64,000 nt of DNA from Rhyacophila brunnea (lineage: Eukaryota; Arthropoda; Insecta; Trichoptera; Rhyacophilidae): NCBI GenBank assembly GCA_022495005.1, contig JAGYXB010002069.1, positions 3,100,001 through 3,164,000 on the forward strand, in the 5' to 3' direction. Positions 11,400 through 22,250 of this stretch are shown here, piece after piece. The translations under genes and the position numbers were made by a program. The notes below the pieces were generated by a model. That model searched no databases, had not been told where the DNA came from, and saw only the letters and a list, made by a program, of their open reading frames with translations. Each line of letters begins with the position of its first letter. Position 1 is the first letter of the stretch.

Positions 11400-11535
11400 A
11401 AAGCTTGCCATTCGATTTAATGACAGTAGTGTAGTGAAACATCAGTGTTACAATTACAGAAACACCGAGGCTTTGAGAAAATCACATACATGTATTGTAA
11501 CCTCATCGGGAATCGAACCCAGAACCACCGGTCGA
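11400..11535 (-). repeat. tRNA-derived SINE, lineage 1
   Basis: On the minus strand a B-box-like GGTTCGATTCCCGATGAGG (read here as its complement CATCGGGAATCGAACCC) is followed by TACAATACATGTATGTGATT and TTCTCAAAGCCTCGG, then a TTTCACTAC word. The same order is found at 27352-27478 and 29945-30080 (minus) and 37755-37925 and 56285-56465 (plus). Five copies with the same head-to-body order make this a tRNA-headed SINE family. Confidence 0.7.
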
Positions 11536-12398
11536 GAAGCCTTAGAACACGAGGATGACTACCTTTGATGATTATATTTTCGCTCATTACTGGAAAATGT
11601 TGGATGTCGTCGTCTCTTCATCCCTTGTATCAGGTGTACTTAACAGTGGATTCTGTGCTGGAACTGAATCCTTGAAGGTTGTAAATCCAGGAATTCATTC
11701 TTCTACCGGCACCCCAACATCATTCTACTCTTTCTTCCTTGAATAATCAATTACAGCACTTATGATATCTGTAATATTATTATACGATATTTATATTTAC
11801 ATGTTTCATCTTTTTCGAGGCATCTCATGGCGGGGGTTGGCTTCCCCTACAAGCACTCAACACCAATAATATCTTACGCCGTGCCTTTTCAATTCCCAGC
11901 CTTTGATATATTGAAATGTTTTATTTTGTCAAAATGGCTATAAAATACAATATAATATTATGTACCCATCAATACGTGGTATCAATAATTATTATTAAAT
12001 GGATTGCTTGAAATAGTTGCCTTCTATAAAATGTTAGCAAGTCTGAACTAGTTTAAAAAAACAAAACTAAAAATCATCCACAGTATTAACAAAACCCCTT
12101 TGCGGTGTTGATTTAAAATCAATTTAATAATAAAATTATATGCCTACTATTAATATGGGTTAAGGATTATTTGATTTTGTGGCAAGTGGATGAGATTTAT
12201 CGCATCTGTCGACAAATTATTTCACTCGATAAGTTATCTTTTATGCTCCTGATAATCATTTTTATAACAAGGATCATCTGGCTGCACCTTAAATGGAATC
12301 TAAATTTAAACGTGCTCGTCAAACTTTTGATCGGTTTCATTATTTTTTCAAATTATTTAAAATATTACTTAACTTGAATTCATTGAAATTAATTAATA
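11536..12398. other. AT-rich filler, nothing recognised
   Basis: No repeat or coding evidence. The open frames at 11555-11746 and 12171-12377 look random. Confidence 0.45.
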
Positions 12399-13063
12399 CA
12401 AGTGACGGAGCTTAGAGACGTGAAAGCCCGACACATTGAATGGTTTTGAAGCCTCTCCGCACGATATAAAATAAAATAACAACCATACAAATCCTGGTAC
12501 GGATATCAATGTATCTCTTCACTATATTCACGCCATTTAACTAAAAATAATTATTATTGAGGATAACAATAATGACACATATTAAAATTAGCGGTTTATA
12601 TTTTTGTATGTAAGAACGTATCTCTTTGATAGGTTATATTATGGTCCTTTGATTTTAGTTCCGGGGATTTTGTTGATACTTTGTGAGAAATACGTAACTT
12701 ATTAAGATTATGGTATAATTTACTGTGTTCAGCCCATCTCCAGAGATGGACTGGACACATAGCTTGAAGAAGAGACAATCGTTGGATCCAAGGTATCCAA
12801 GAGGTACAAAACGTTCGCAAGGTAGGCCTAGAGGCCGCTGGATCGATGAAATGATAAAGTTCTGCGGAAGTACGTGGCAACGCAACCAGGACCGAGAGAA
12901 GTGGAATCAGCTTGGAGAGGCCTTCATCCAGCAGTGGATAGATTCAGGCTGACGACGATGATAATTTACTGTATTGACTGATTGGTTCTAACTATTTCGA
13001 GGCATATTTATAAATATTTTGACGAATCGATAGCGCCATCGGTGCCGAACAAAATCGCCGCTG
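12399..13063 (+). repeat. Interspersed repeat family R, near-complete copy split by a LINE
   Basis: The outer ends resemble an inverted pair: CAAGTGACGG on the left, and CCGCTG on the right as the complement of CAGCGG. Internal blocks match 26811-27193 in order: TATCAATGTATCTCTT, AACTAAAAATAA, TTGTGAGAAATACG, and GACGAATCGAT near the end. A LINE fragment (12727-12960) interrupts it; without that and its duplicated 12 bases the copy is roughly 420 bp. Flanking AATTAATA and ATTAAATA are similar but not identical, so an 8-bp hAT-type target duplication is possible, not shown. Confidence 0.65.
12727..12960 (+). pseudogene. LINE 3' end, family B, inserted in repeat R
   Basis: The frame around 12750-12950 reads DPRYPRGTKRSQGRPRGRW, then IDEMIKFCGSTWQR, then WNQLGEAFIQQWIDSG and a stop. 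The order GRPxGRWxDE / STWQR / LGEAFxQQWxDSG is the standard C-terminus of a common insect LINE group. A short GACGACGATG tail follows. The fragment is flanked by a perfect 12-bp direct repeat ATAATTTACTGT (12715-12726 and 12961-12972). This is the target duplication of a very short 5'-truncated insertion made by target-primed reverse transcription. Confidence 0.9.
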
Positions 13064-14814
13064 ATTAAATATATTGTTTTACTCTAGAAAAGCATTTGAT
13101 GGGTATTGTATAAAACAACGATGTATATATATCGTAAGTATTTGCGTAATTAAGTAATTAACATTAATTTTTATTTTACTTTAAAATAATGGAAATTCAT
13201 AATATATTTTCCGTAGGTTTCGAAATACCTACTTACCATAATTTATAGCCTGAATAAAAATAGGTAAGTATCTAACATTACAATGTATACATATTATAAA
13301 AATATGTCAATATTGTAAATATTATGGGAAAATAAAATAGCTTCTACATCTCTACGGCGTAGAGGGTGTACAAGTGTACGTAGATGTACTGCACTTATAC
13401 AAACTGCAATACAGTAACATCATCGACGATATTTTGTATTGCAAATAATTGGGCGTTATGTGATATATTATATATATCTATATTAATAAATATAATCGCA
13501 TCAAACATTTTGCTACTGATGGGTTTATTTTTATTTGAGTTTTAACTCGACTACCTACATGGAATAATATTCTGTTATCGGCCTTGGCTGAATGAAGCAA
13601 AATGAATTGTTACATTTGATGCTATTTGTATTCGGATTCTGCCTATAAGGATGATTGAGCTGGTACACACTTCTCTATAGAATCCATTCACACTACATGG
13701 TAATAAGGTTCTGCTCAGCGTCGATCGCTGTGTGTTTTTTGGTCGACGGCAAAGCCCTTAGTAATTGAGTAGTAAAATATAAAAAGCGTGTGATTTACTT
13801 AATATAACGTAATATAATATAATGTATTAGTATTTTGAAGGAGAAGCATTAATTATTCCCTATGTCCATCTTACGTAAAGGTCATTTTGTCGTACCTATC
13901 ACATGATTCGTATTACATCATTCGCGACTTTGTAAAGAAAGAAAATATGTGAACGCGTGTTCTTTCAACTGTGGCGTAGTACCTATTACAGTCACGCAAT
14001 AGGCTCTTGGCACAGTAAGATAATAGTTTGACGATGGGTGCAACGAGTGCCTAAAAGATGACAAAAACTTCACAACGAATGGGAAATTTATTATTTATTT
14101 GTGACGGTGAAAGACAATTATTAGTGTTGTTATTAAATTGAAAAAAATGATCATGGTAGAGTATAGGAGATGACAGCTAGTTTTGAACCTAATAGTAGAT
14201 CGCAGCATACCTACTTAATGTTGGATATGCCTGCTTTAAATTTTTTTTCCTCTTGTCGATTTGACTCTTTTCAGGATAACATTGCCGGCTCGTGATATCG
14301 GTAATTTTTGATTGATCATTAAATAATAATGAAAATGATTAATAATACATACCTACAGTTTAATATTCTCATGAGTGATGAACGAAGACGAGTGATGTGA
14401 CCGCAACGCCTGAGTCATTCTATGAAATTATTTTCGGATCGTTTATTTGTTTATTTTGGACACATCAACAGACATTTCACATTTCATGCGCCTTTTTGAT
14501 ACGTCATTCCGATCGGGATACCTATTCGTAGGGACGCGCTATGATTTGTGTTAATGAACCAGGGATTAACAACCAACGGACGGGTGAGATCATTCCTACA
14601 CAGACAACCAACCGTGGCGGGTTCTTCACCATTTCTGCCGATTTTCCAATCATCATTATATTACACTATATCTGAAATTCGATGTAGATAAAATTAACAT
14701 ATTCCGTGGTTATATAAATGTCTTCCTAAATCGTTGGTTCAATTTTATTATGACAAAAATGTTTTATATTCAATAACGATCTCACCTCCCCATGGTTGAA
14801 AATTGTGAACATCC
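13064..14814. other. AT-rich filler, nothing recognised
   Basis: There are small dyads near 13350-13400 (CTACGGCGTAG) and AT microsatellite near 13460, but no mobile element ends or coding frames that I can support. Confidence 0.45.
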
Positions 14815-14995
14815 TGTAATGTAGTCATCTTCTGAGCGAATTAAACTCTCTACCCCTCACGGTCCTTTGATTCTCTCATGTCTCAGTAAAATCCTTCACT
14901 TGGTCACTCCGTGCTGATGCTCTTCCTCTACTTTGCCTTTCCTGCAAACCACCAATCTTTCGAAGTAATCTGATCCACCTATAATCTGGTCAAAC
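14815..14995 (-). pseudogene. LINE C-terminal fragment, family C
   Basis: The minus strand aligns with the better copy at 57047-57410. GAAAGATTGGTGGTT matches GAGAGACTGGTAGTT there, AGGAAAGGCAAAGTAGAGG matches AGGGAAGGCAAAGCAGAGG, and GAGTGACCAAGTGAA matches GAGCGACCAAGTGAA. In protein terms this is the ERLVV / RQSRGRxSARWSDQVK segment after the reverse transcriptase domain, here with frameshifts and deletions. It is a dead fragment. Confidence 0.7.
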
Positions 14996-16084
14996 AAGTA
15001 ACTTGGTATTATTCCTATTCATAATGAAGCCATATTTGCAAGGTTTTTCCTACTCAGTGTAGCAGCTATGTGAGTTTACTTTCAATAGGGCCTATAAATG
15101 CATAATATTATGTAGTTTAACGAATGGATTAGGCTTGGCGACAGTGCATGGCAGTGATGGACTGAGAGCTATGAAATGAATAATAGTTAATCACGTAGAT
15201 TGATTACAACATTTTGAAGAGTAAACCACTATTTCGTCCCAAAATGGAGCATATGGATGTCCATAGCTTGTATGTATTATAACAGATTTGTTTTACAAGG
15301 ATTGGTTATCCGTTCAACCTAGTATGACTATGTTATGGACACAAACCAGGCGCGCGAACAAAACAATGGTAGGCATGGGGGATCTACTTTAAAAAATATC
15401 CATAAATTTCTTATTGATTGTTGAAAATTGAAGTGTCGAGGGGGGGGGGGGGTGAAGTTAAAGTTAAATCTAATAGGTGACAATGACTTCCGCATTTACC
15501 TCGCCTACTAATTTTATTATCTAGAATGAGTGTGGCCTAACGGTAATAATTATTAAGATCATTGATATCCGTTTGTATAATCCACGTGGTCTTGTCTTTT
15601 AGACATATTGCGTCAGAATATTAACGGAAATAAATCGTTGCATGTATCATGTATGCCAAAATGAGAAGGACCAACCCGTTGTGTAAGCGTTGAAAATACA
15701 ACTAAATCGTCCGACTCGCGAGGTCCTGAAGAAGAAGTAATATTCCATTCTCAGGAATAATTTGAATTTTTTCCGTTCCTGGAGGGTGCGGTCCAGACCA
15801 GAAAAATATGTATGAGCGCCTGTTAGGTATTGATTGATAAACCAACATTTGAATTTTTCTCAACTGTAGGAGCAGGACACTAATTTTATTATGACCTGCC
15901 AATTAATAACTAATCGCGCTAACCTTTCCAAACGTAGTGGTGATATCTCACTGTTATTGTGAATTCGGAATGTGGAATTCACAAGCTAAACCATTTTTCT
16001 CAGCCATGTAAATTGCGTTAGGTACCTACCACATTTTTCTGCAGAACTTCACTATCCTGTCGAAACAGCGGCCTGTATGTCTAG
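14996..16084. other. Filler containing a 13-base G run
   Basis: Nothing recognised apart from the poly-G tract at 15440-15452. The minus-strand frame at 15702-15902 has no family resemblance. Confidence 0.45.
15440..15452. repeat. Poly-G run of 13
   Basis: An uninterrupted run of 13 G in a strongly AT-rich setting. The only comparable tract in the window is 48869-48880. Confidence 0.95.
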
Positions 16085-16150
16085 TGTCTATCTTTGACGC
16101 AGATTACGCAATCGATTCGTCACGCGATTTAAAAGGGAGCTTCGAAATTG
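16085..16150 (-). repeat. Family R terminal fragment
   Basis: TTTGACGCAGATTACGCAAT followed by CGATTCGTCACGCGA is the complement of the right end of family R (compare GACGAATCGATTGCGTAATT at 27162). Only this terminal piece is present. Confidence 0.6.
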
Positions 16151-16416
16151 TTCAAAGCAGTCTTACAATTATAAAATTATACTAAAACCACCAATAAAGG
16201 GGCCCATAACAATATAACCAATCAAATAAATATATTTGCATTAAAAATATTTTTGTTACAAGATGTGATTATTAAAGAGGCACATTGGTATTTTTACTAA
16301 GTCCGTTGGTAGTTAGAATTCATGTTTGTTTTGTGGTGGCTAGAAAATCAGTCACTGCCAAAGGCCTCCACGTCCTCAAACATGCCACTGGTGTTTTGAT
16401 ATTATTTGAGTACCAA

Positions 16417-16623
16417 TTAATAGCTAAATGCGGCGTTGTCCTCTGCCACGCTACCTGTTGATCTTTCCTTAGATGACAAGTTGTAGAATGCTCTACTTTT
16501 ATTCTCTCGGTACTTAACTGTAGTTTTACCCATTAGATTGAGAACGTCAAAATTTGTTATGCGGCCATTCGAAGGAATTTTGAGGATGCGTCTATATAGA
16601 TAGCTACATCTCAAAAGCTTCAA
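16417..16623 (-). pseudogene. LINE post-RT fragment, family D
   Basis: This minus-strand frame of 68 codons begins MKLLRCSYLYRRILKIPSNG and continues RITNFDVLNLMGK. It resembles the segment after the reverse transcriptase domain in many animal LINEs, usually W-C-YRRxLxIxWxxxxTNxxVLxxx. The key Trp positions are lost, and the family match rests on YRRILKIP and TNxxVLxxMGK. I think it is a diverged LINE relic; chance is possible but less likely. Confidence 0.5.
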
Positions 16624-17404
16624 CTCTCTGTGATAACTTTTGGTTTAACGTCTCCTCCATATTATAGGAAACGATTGAGAGAATATAATAACTAAAGTCA
16701 GACAACATAAAACTGAACTTTTTGATGTTCGGTTGTGTTCGGCGTTACACGAACGTGTAATAAGGAAACAGCCCATATTATACGTAGAAAATCGTCAAAG
16801 TTACTTTCAATATGAATAAATTATTAAACTACTGTTCACAACAAGATCTCGGCGATGACAGAAAGTCGCTTTAGTCGCGTGTAGAAAATTTTTTGTGTTG
16901 TCATTTTTTGAGAAAACCAATCCGGCGAAATGAGGTTTTTAATTTTTAACAATATTTATATTCTCAGCAATTCACTTAGAAGCCCAATTAATATTCGATA
17001 ATTAACAATAGAAAAATAATTTCACCTCTTAATAATTAATAATTAGTACCTATTATGATAGTAGGTACGTAGTAATGAAACCGTACGCAGTCTCAGATCT
17101 AGATAAACGTCTCATTTTGAGAAAGGCACTCCTTGCGCCATCATTAGGTGTCAAAATACAAATATACTAGTTATGTTTCAAGGATTTTTTAGTTTTTAAT
17201 CATACGAAAAAATACGTGTTTTTTTAGATTTGTATAGATAGATACCTTCAAATGACACGATCATTTCGTTCGCTTCATGGAAAAGCGCTACTACTATTAA
17301 TTGTCTCCGAGCTGTGTCCTACCCAGCTTCATTGATGGTTTTTAGAAAATTTTATTCGTGCTTATATTATGAAGAGATTAATATGCCAACCCTATGCGTT
17401 GCGT

Positions 17405-17715
17405 GAGAGGGACAATCAGCTAAAATGAGTGAGTGGGACAGAATTGTTCCCCACCTGTGCGGCAGTGCAGTGCATTATTTATGTTAAGGCATCGCCATCA
17501 TTTGCATGAACATTTCAATAAAGCGAGAGGAATGCAGTCGAAAACAAAGGGAGTGCCGATGGCTGGAGAAGGGGGAGGGGGTCGGGAGGGCGGTGAAGAA
17601 ATCTCATCCTCATACTCCGATCCACCCTTCATCTGCAGCCGTTGTGGGAAAAAGCGTCTGCCCAAAACGTGCTTCATGATTATATTATGCTTGTGGAGCG
17701 ATTTGCAGAAGCTGT
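17405..17715. promoter_or_regulatory. GC-rich island, possible conserved non-coding block
   Basis: This stands out from the AT-rich surroundings and matches no repeat in the window. It contains a perfect POU octamer ATTTGCAT (17500-17507) and several purine runs (for example GGAGAAGGGGGAGGGGGTCG). The 94-codon frame at 17433-17717 is glycine/glutamate low complexity, which I do not regard as a protein. Calling it regulatory is inference from composition alone. Confidence 0.25.
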
Positions 17716-17784
17716 AGGAAATTCATATGGTTGCTTCATTATGTGAATATTATTTAGATGAAAATACACGATATTACACAGAAG

Positions 17785-18015
17785 CAATTTTCTTTGACGT
17801 AAATGACGCAATCGATTTGTCAGAAAATTAAAAAAAGGGCTCCAAATAGTTAAAATCAGTGTTAGTTGGTAAATAATTTAATTGATATCAAATGGGTGTT
17901 TGATGTATTTTTGTTAACAATATCGATTTAAATTTCATATAACAAACGCTCAACTATCATTCAGCAATTTTAAAATCAATGAGCATTGAAATCAAGGATC
18001 ACGCGTTGCCAATAG
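17785..18015 (-). repeat. Interspersed repeat family R, minus-strand copy
   Basis: It begins with TTTTCTTTGACGTAAATGACGCAAT, of which CAATCGATTTGTCAG is the complement of the R right end. It continues to the complement of GTTGAGCGTTTGTT and AATTTAAATCGATATTG, matching 36255-36540 and 1915-2258 in reverse order. There is no coding content. Confidence 0.65.
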
Positions 18016-19309
18016 ACAGCAAGTTAAGAGGCCATCAATTAGATGCTGGCATTTTGTCCCCTACTCCACTGCATGCGCTGTCTAAATAAGTACTTATATT
18101 AATTATAAATAAATATTTATTAACTATAACGTTTATATAACATTGGAATACTATTTATAAAAATACTACAAAGTATTATAAGTTATACGTTTTATAAGTT
18201 TGCACTTTTTCGCATTTTTTGCCATTTATAGTGCTACGCCTCTTTGCTTGATTAGGTACTTTGCATAAAATAGATGAAATGATATTCGTTTGTATTAATA
18301 CAATATGTAGTAAAAAATAAATCGATAGATAATATTATATGTAAAAAAATATTTTTAGAATATATTAAGTAGGTACATCATTTTCATCCTAGAGCCGGAG
18401 TGCAAAGTTATTAAGCATATACTCTACTATATAGTAACTACTTTTTATAAGTACGTACTTAATTTCATTCCAATCACATATTTTTAACATATTTTATAAT
18501 TATTTGAAACATTAGAACAAAAAGCAACATATTGATACCGAGTGGAACTTGAACATGTAAACATCCCAATCCGTGCAGTGTGCTTTTTTAACGAAGCTGT
18601 CATTGCAATCACTAATCACGACGAAATTTTATTTCCAATTATGGAACTGAGGAGATATTTTAAATTCTGTTAAAATTGACGACGATTTCTTGTGATTTTG
18701 AATCAAGGTGTTCAATTTTTTTTATTTTACTTATTATGAACATGACAAATTATAAATTCAAAGCGTTCACGACATGACATAAAGTAAGTGTTTTTGTGTA
18801 ACACAAGTTTTTGTTTTGTGTAACAGTTTTGTGTAACAGTGAGTGTGTTTTCAAAAAAAAAAATAGACGTGACTTGTGAGTAAATAATACAATAATAAAA
18901 TAAGAAAAATCAAAATACATAGAAGCATACAGAGTGAACTAGGTTGATAGACCCTATCTTAAAAACTTATAAAACAAAATCCACCTAAATTCACCGTCAC
19001 GTAAGTGGAATATATCAATATCTAAAGCAATTTGATTAAACATAGTTATTGCCACTTGTAAAAATACGTGCAACCTAGATTCACATTAAAATTTTAATAT
19101 ATACGTAATTATAACAGTTTTCAATTTAACTTATTTTTATTCAATGAACTATTGTTAAATATACACAATTCAATTATTACACAACAATTCAATCACCGTT
19201 AACTAAACTACCTACCAATGCGTCTACCTGATAAGATACAATCAGTAGTAGTAGGTACCTGTAATCTTGATTAAAAAATCGATTAGCTAACGATAACATT
19301 ATTTTTTAT
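18016..19309. other. AT-rich filler with a short imperfect repeat
   Basis: Near 18795-18840 the word TTTTGTGTAACA occurs about three times in tandem. Nothing else was recognised. Confidence 0.45.
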
Positions 19310-19515
19310 GAATGTCCAGTTGATAGGGGCACGAGGGGAGAAGGGTTGGTGGCTGGTTTTAGTTTGTGAAGAGGTGAGATGAGGGTAACAGGGGGAGGGG
19401 GCTGCAAGGTATTTATGTACCTGCAGCAGTGGCTCGCGGCCCGCACCTGGGTGGCACTGCACTACAGTGCATTCCCACCGACGCAACGCAGCGCAGGCCC
19501 ACATTATCTCTTTAT
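19310..19515. promoter_or_regulatory. GC-rich island, possible regulatory block
   Basis: A 200-bp GC-rich block with no match elsewhere in the window. It includes GGGGGAGGGGGCTGC, CTGCAGCAGTGGCTCGCGGC and a small dyad CACTGCACTACAGTGCA. The minus-strand frame through it (19283-19534) resembles no protein I know. A regulatory role is a guess from composition. Confidence 0.22.
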
Positions 19516-19609
19516 CACCTGACAATAAAATCAATTTTATTAATTATTTTTTATGTTGCATTCATGATAAAGAGTTAAATTTATTATTTAAATTAGTATA
19601 ATTATCATC

Positions 19610-19750
19610 ATCAGCCGGGGCAGCGCCATCTTTAGATTAATAAAGCCTGATCATAACTTTTTGCACAAGCAACGAGTGGTCCACTGTTCTGCTGTCAAAA
19701 GCAGATCCCAGATTGCTTGACATATTGATTCGCCCTTTCTCGCTGCAAAT
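19610..19750 (-). repeat. Possible retroposon 3' end with TGATGATGAT tail
   Basis: On the minus strand a GC-richer stretch ends GGCGCTGCCCCGGCTGATGA and then a short TGATGATGAT run before AT-rich DNA. A trinucleotide tail of this kind is typical of RTE-like LINE and related SINE 3' ends; compare the (TGA)n tail at 26530-26543. No protein motif is recognisable, so the class is uncertain. Confidence 0.35.
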
Positions 19751-20865
19751 TGAATTACTTATAAAAAATTCTCAAATCAAATATAATATTAGCTATCAGT
19801 GTTATTTAAAAATAATATACATTCCTGTTATTCATCAGCTGTTAAAGCCAGACTAGTCCTTCACACAAAAACCGGTGGTAATATCGATTTCCAAAAAATA
19901 TGTCGCATTGATATATGCATTACATTTGTAGAAGATGTGTCAATGCTAGTATATTATTTATCATGTGACTCATATATTCAAATCAAACCATTCCCTGTGT
20001 GAACACGACAGACGCGTCAGTATGAGCACTCTATAGAACAATCACAGGCAATGACAGGACATCCATAGACAACAACGGGAGGGGCGGGAAAAGTAGGACT
20101 AGTCGTTGTGAATGTATCGGCTTTCTACTTGAGTCGGCAATGGCCGGGGTCGATCAACTATTGGTTGAAGGCCTTCTCTAGATTCTCCTTCTATTCTCCG
20201 TCTATAGTTCTTCGCTTTTACGTACATCTACCGAATTTAATGATTCGACGACCCTATGTATGGCCCCTGAATTAGTAACTTGGCATAACTCCATCAGTAT
20301 AAAAAAAATATATTGGTTTTTGTGATTCTCATGGTTGTGTATCGTGGCTCCTTTTAAGGTACACGATGACCACTAGCCGTTACCACAAACATCCTGTACA
20401 AACACACCCGGTCATAATCAAACGTATCACGGAATTCTGCGTTTAGCTGTGAAGCATTAGATTTTTAATGACTTGGAATGTCTCTGGAACAGTTATAGAT
20501 AATTTAAAATTTTTCCACCATTTAGGAATTTTGGGGCAGCTGAGTAAACTTTGAAGAGGCTCAATATCTTTAAAATGGTTACATATAGATTGTACGTATG
20601 CAGTTCACTGTAAATTTTTGTATTGTGATCGCGTTTTGTTATTTAAATTAGCAGATTTACAAATTACAACTGTTGTTATAAACACTAATGAATGTTTTGA
20701 CAAAAATAAAAAACACTAATTAAACCATACTGATTCTGCTTATTATTATATTGTGTGGAATGAACACTACCTACATATTATTGTGTTTTATTTTAATGGA
20801 TACAATGTTTTCCTAAAAATACTTGTAAGTTAATACCATTTAAGTGCACCACATATTACTTATAT
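19751..20865. other. Filler, unassigned GC-richer patch at 20080-20220
   Basis: The minus strand of 20110-20215 is open and reads RRRIEGESREGLQPIVD and onward, but I know no family for it. Nothing else was recognised. Confidence 0.35.
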
Positions 20866-20871
20866 ATGTAA

Positions 20872-21115
20872 AAATACTTACTTTACGATGAAATTCTCCA
20901 CGAACAACGAGATCTCAATATTATACGGCCATCTTTTTCTGGTCAAGCAGCTCATGGTGCACTGTGGTACGGAAAACTGCAAAAGTACAATTTTCCTGAC
21001 ACGCTTAAAAACGACTTCTATGCTATGCCTATTAATCACGCTAAAGTTCATGCTTTTATACAAGGGTGCACAATTTGATAGATTTTCCGAGCTATGCCGC
21101 CGGGCCATACAATAA
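20872..21115. other. Coding-like island, unrecognised
   Basis: About 240 bp with higher GC and long open frames on both strands. On the plus strand a frame with no Met (about 20872-21080) reads DEILHEQRDLNIIRPSFSGQ and continues into GALWYGKLQKYNF. On the minus strand a 90-codon frame (21150-20878) ends at a good splice-donor-like word, AAA followed by GTAAGTATTT. Neither product matches a family I recognise. It could be a decayed retroposed gene, part of an unknown element, or an isolated minus-strand exon. I cannot choose between these. Confidence 0.3.
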
Positions 21116-22238
21116 TCAGGTGTATTATAATTATTAATAAATCCTAGCATATTAATAACAGTAGGTACCTATATGAAGAGTAATTATGACATAAAAAGAA
21201 ATCAGTCTGAAAGTTACTGAAATATGGTTGCATATTATAAAAAATAAAAATTAATAATGAGGAGGAATGTGTAAACTATCAATAGAAATAGTAAATCCCC
21301 GATTCGGGCCTCGAAGCTAGAGATGTTCTTATGCTCTTTTAGGCACAGAATATAATGCCACTTAAAATTGTTTTCTAATATGCCGTCCCATACAACGTAC
21401 ACATACTTCTTAAGTCCTATAACAAATAAAGCTGAAACAAAAAAATAAGACAACCGAAGGAACGACTTCGAGGATAATTTAAACATTATACGAGAATCAA
21501 TATACCTGCCACAGTGGTAGCCAACCAACCGAGAAAAAAATATTTTCTCAATCTAGTGATTTTAAATCGCTCAATTTAGTAAATAGTTTCGACTTAGTAA
21601 CACTGAATATTTGTGGCTTTACTACTTACAATCCTGTTTTCTTATAGAGAGAAGTGAAAAAATTAAAATAGATTTTTTTTCTATTTTATATATGGATTTT
21701 AGGGTACAAGTCGGTTTACGATAAGCCAGGCGTAAACCGCGTCAATTTTCATAGCCGATTTTGGTAAAATTCATGAATTCAATAATGAAAATCTAACCTA
21801 ACCTAACAAAAACCTAACTGAACCTAACAAATAATTCAGTATATCGGTTATTTTCAAAATTTGTTTGCCTCTGGCTTCCTTTAAGACGATACTTCAGTGA
21901 AACGGCAAATAATTTTCAACTATAGGCGTGACGAGATTTTGGACTCGCTGGCAATCGGAGACCGAACGTCGAGGTGTGAATACGTCAATTTGTTTCGTGA
22001 TGGCGATGGGGGTATTAATTCTTAAATCGTGTAAAGATGACTAAAAACATTACCCATTTACCTGAAAAGGAAAATATGCCAATAAATATATTATTATTGT
22101 TACTAATAGAACAATAAACAACATTAAATGGACGCATGTTGGATTTATATGACAAATTATATTTCGTTCGGCATGCTTCATTTGCACCCGCGACCCGCAA
22201 TCTGCACATCGCCTAGCCACGATCTTTTTAGACCATGC
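21116..22238. other. AT-rich filler before the LINE
   Basis: A hairpin lies near 21710-21740 (CGGTTTACG with CGTAAACCG). AACCTAACCTAAC at about 21797 contains two CCTAA units. No gene was recognised. Confidence 0.45.
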
Positions 22239-22250
22239 CAATGATGAATC

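Noticed and set aside
17433..17717. 94-codon frame with a Cys-x-x-Cys word and a glycine/glutamate run
   Set aside because: Low complexity from a GC-rich purine block; no family resemblance and no splice or start context that supports a gene.
20110..20215. Minus-strand open frame with RRRIEGESREGLQPIVD
   Set aside because: Not recognised, short, and no repeat copy or splice context supports it.
21793..21835. AACCTAACCTAAC as interstitial telomere repeat (insect TTAGG)
   Set aside because: Only two contiguous CCTAA units; words like this are common by chance in AT-rich insect DNA.
22180..22238. Possible tRNA-like SINE head just before the LINE
   Set aside because: B-box match is poor (GGGTGCAAATG) and there is no second copy to support it.
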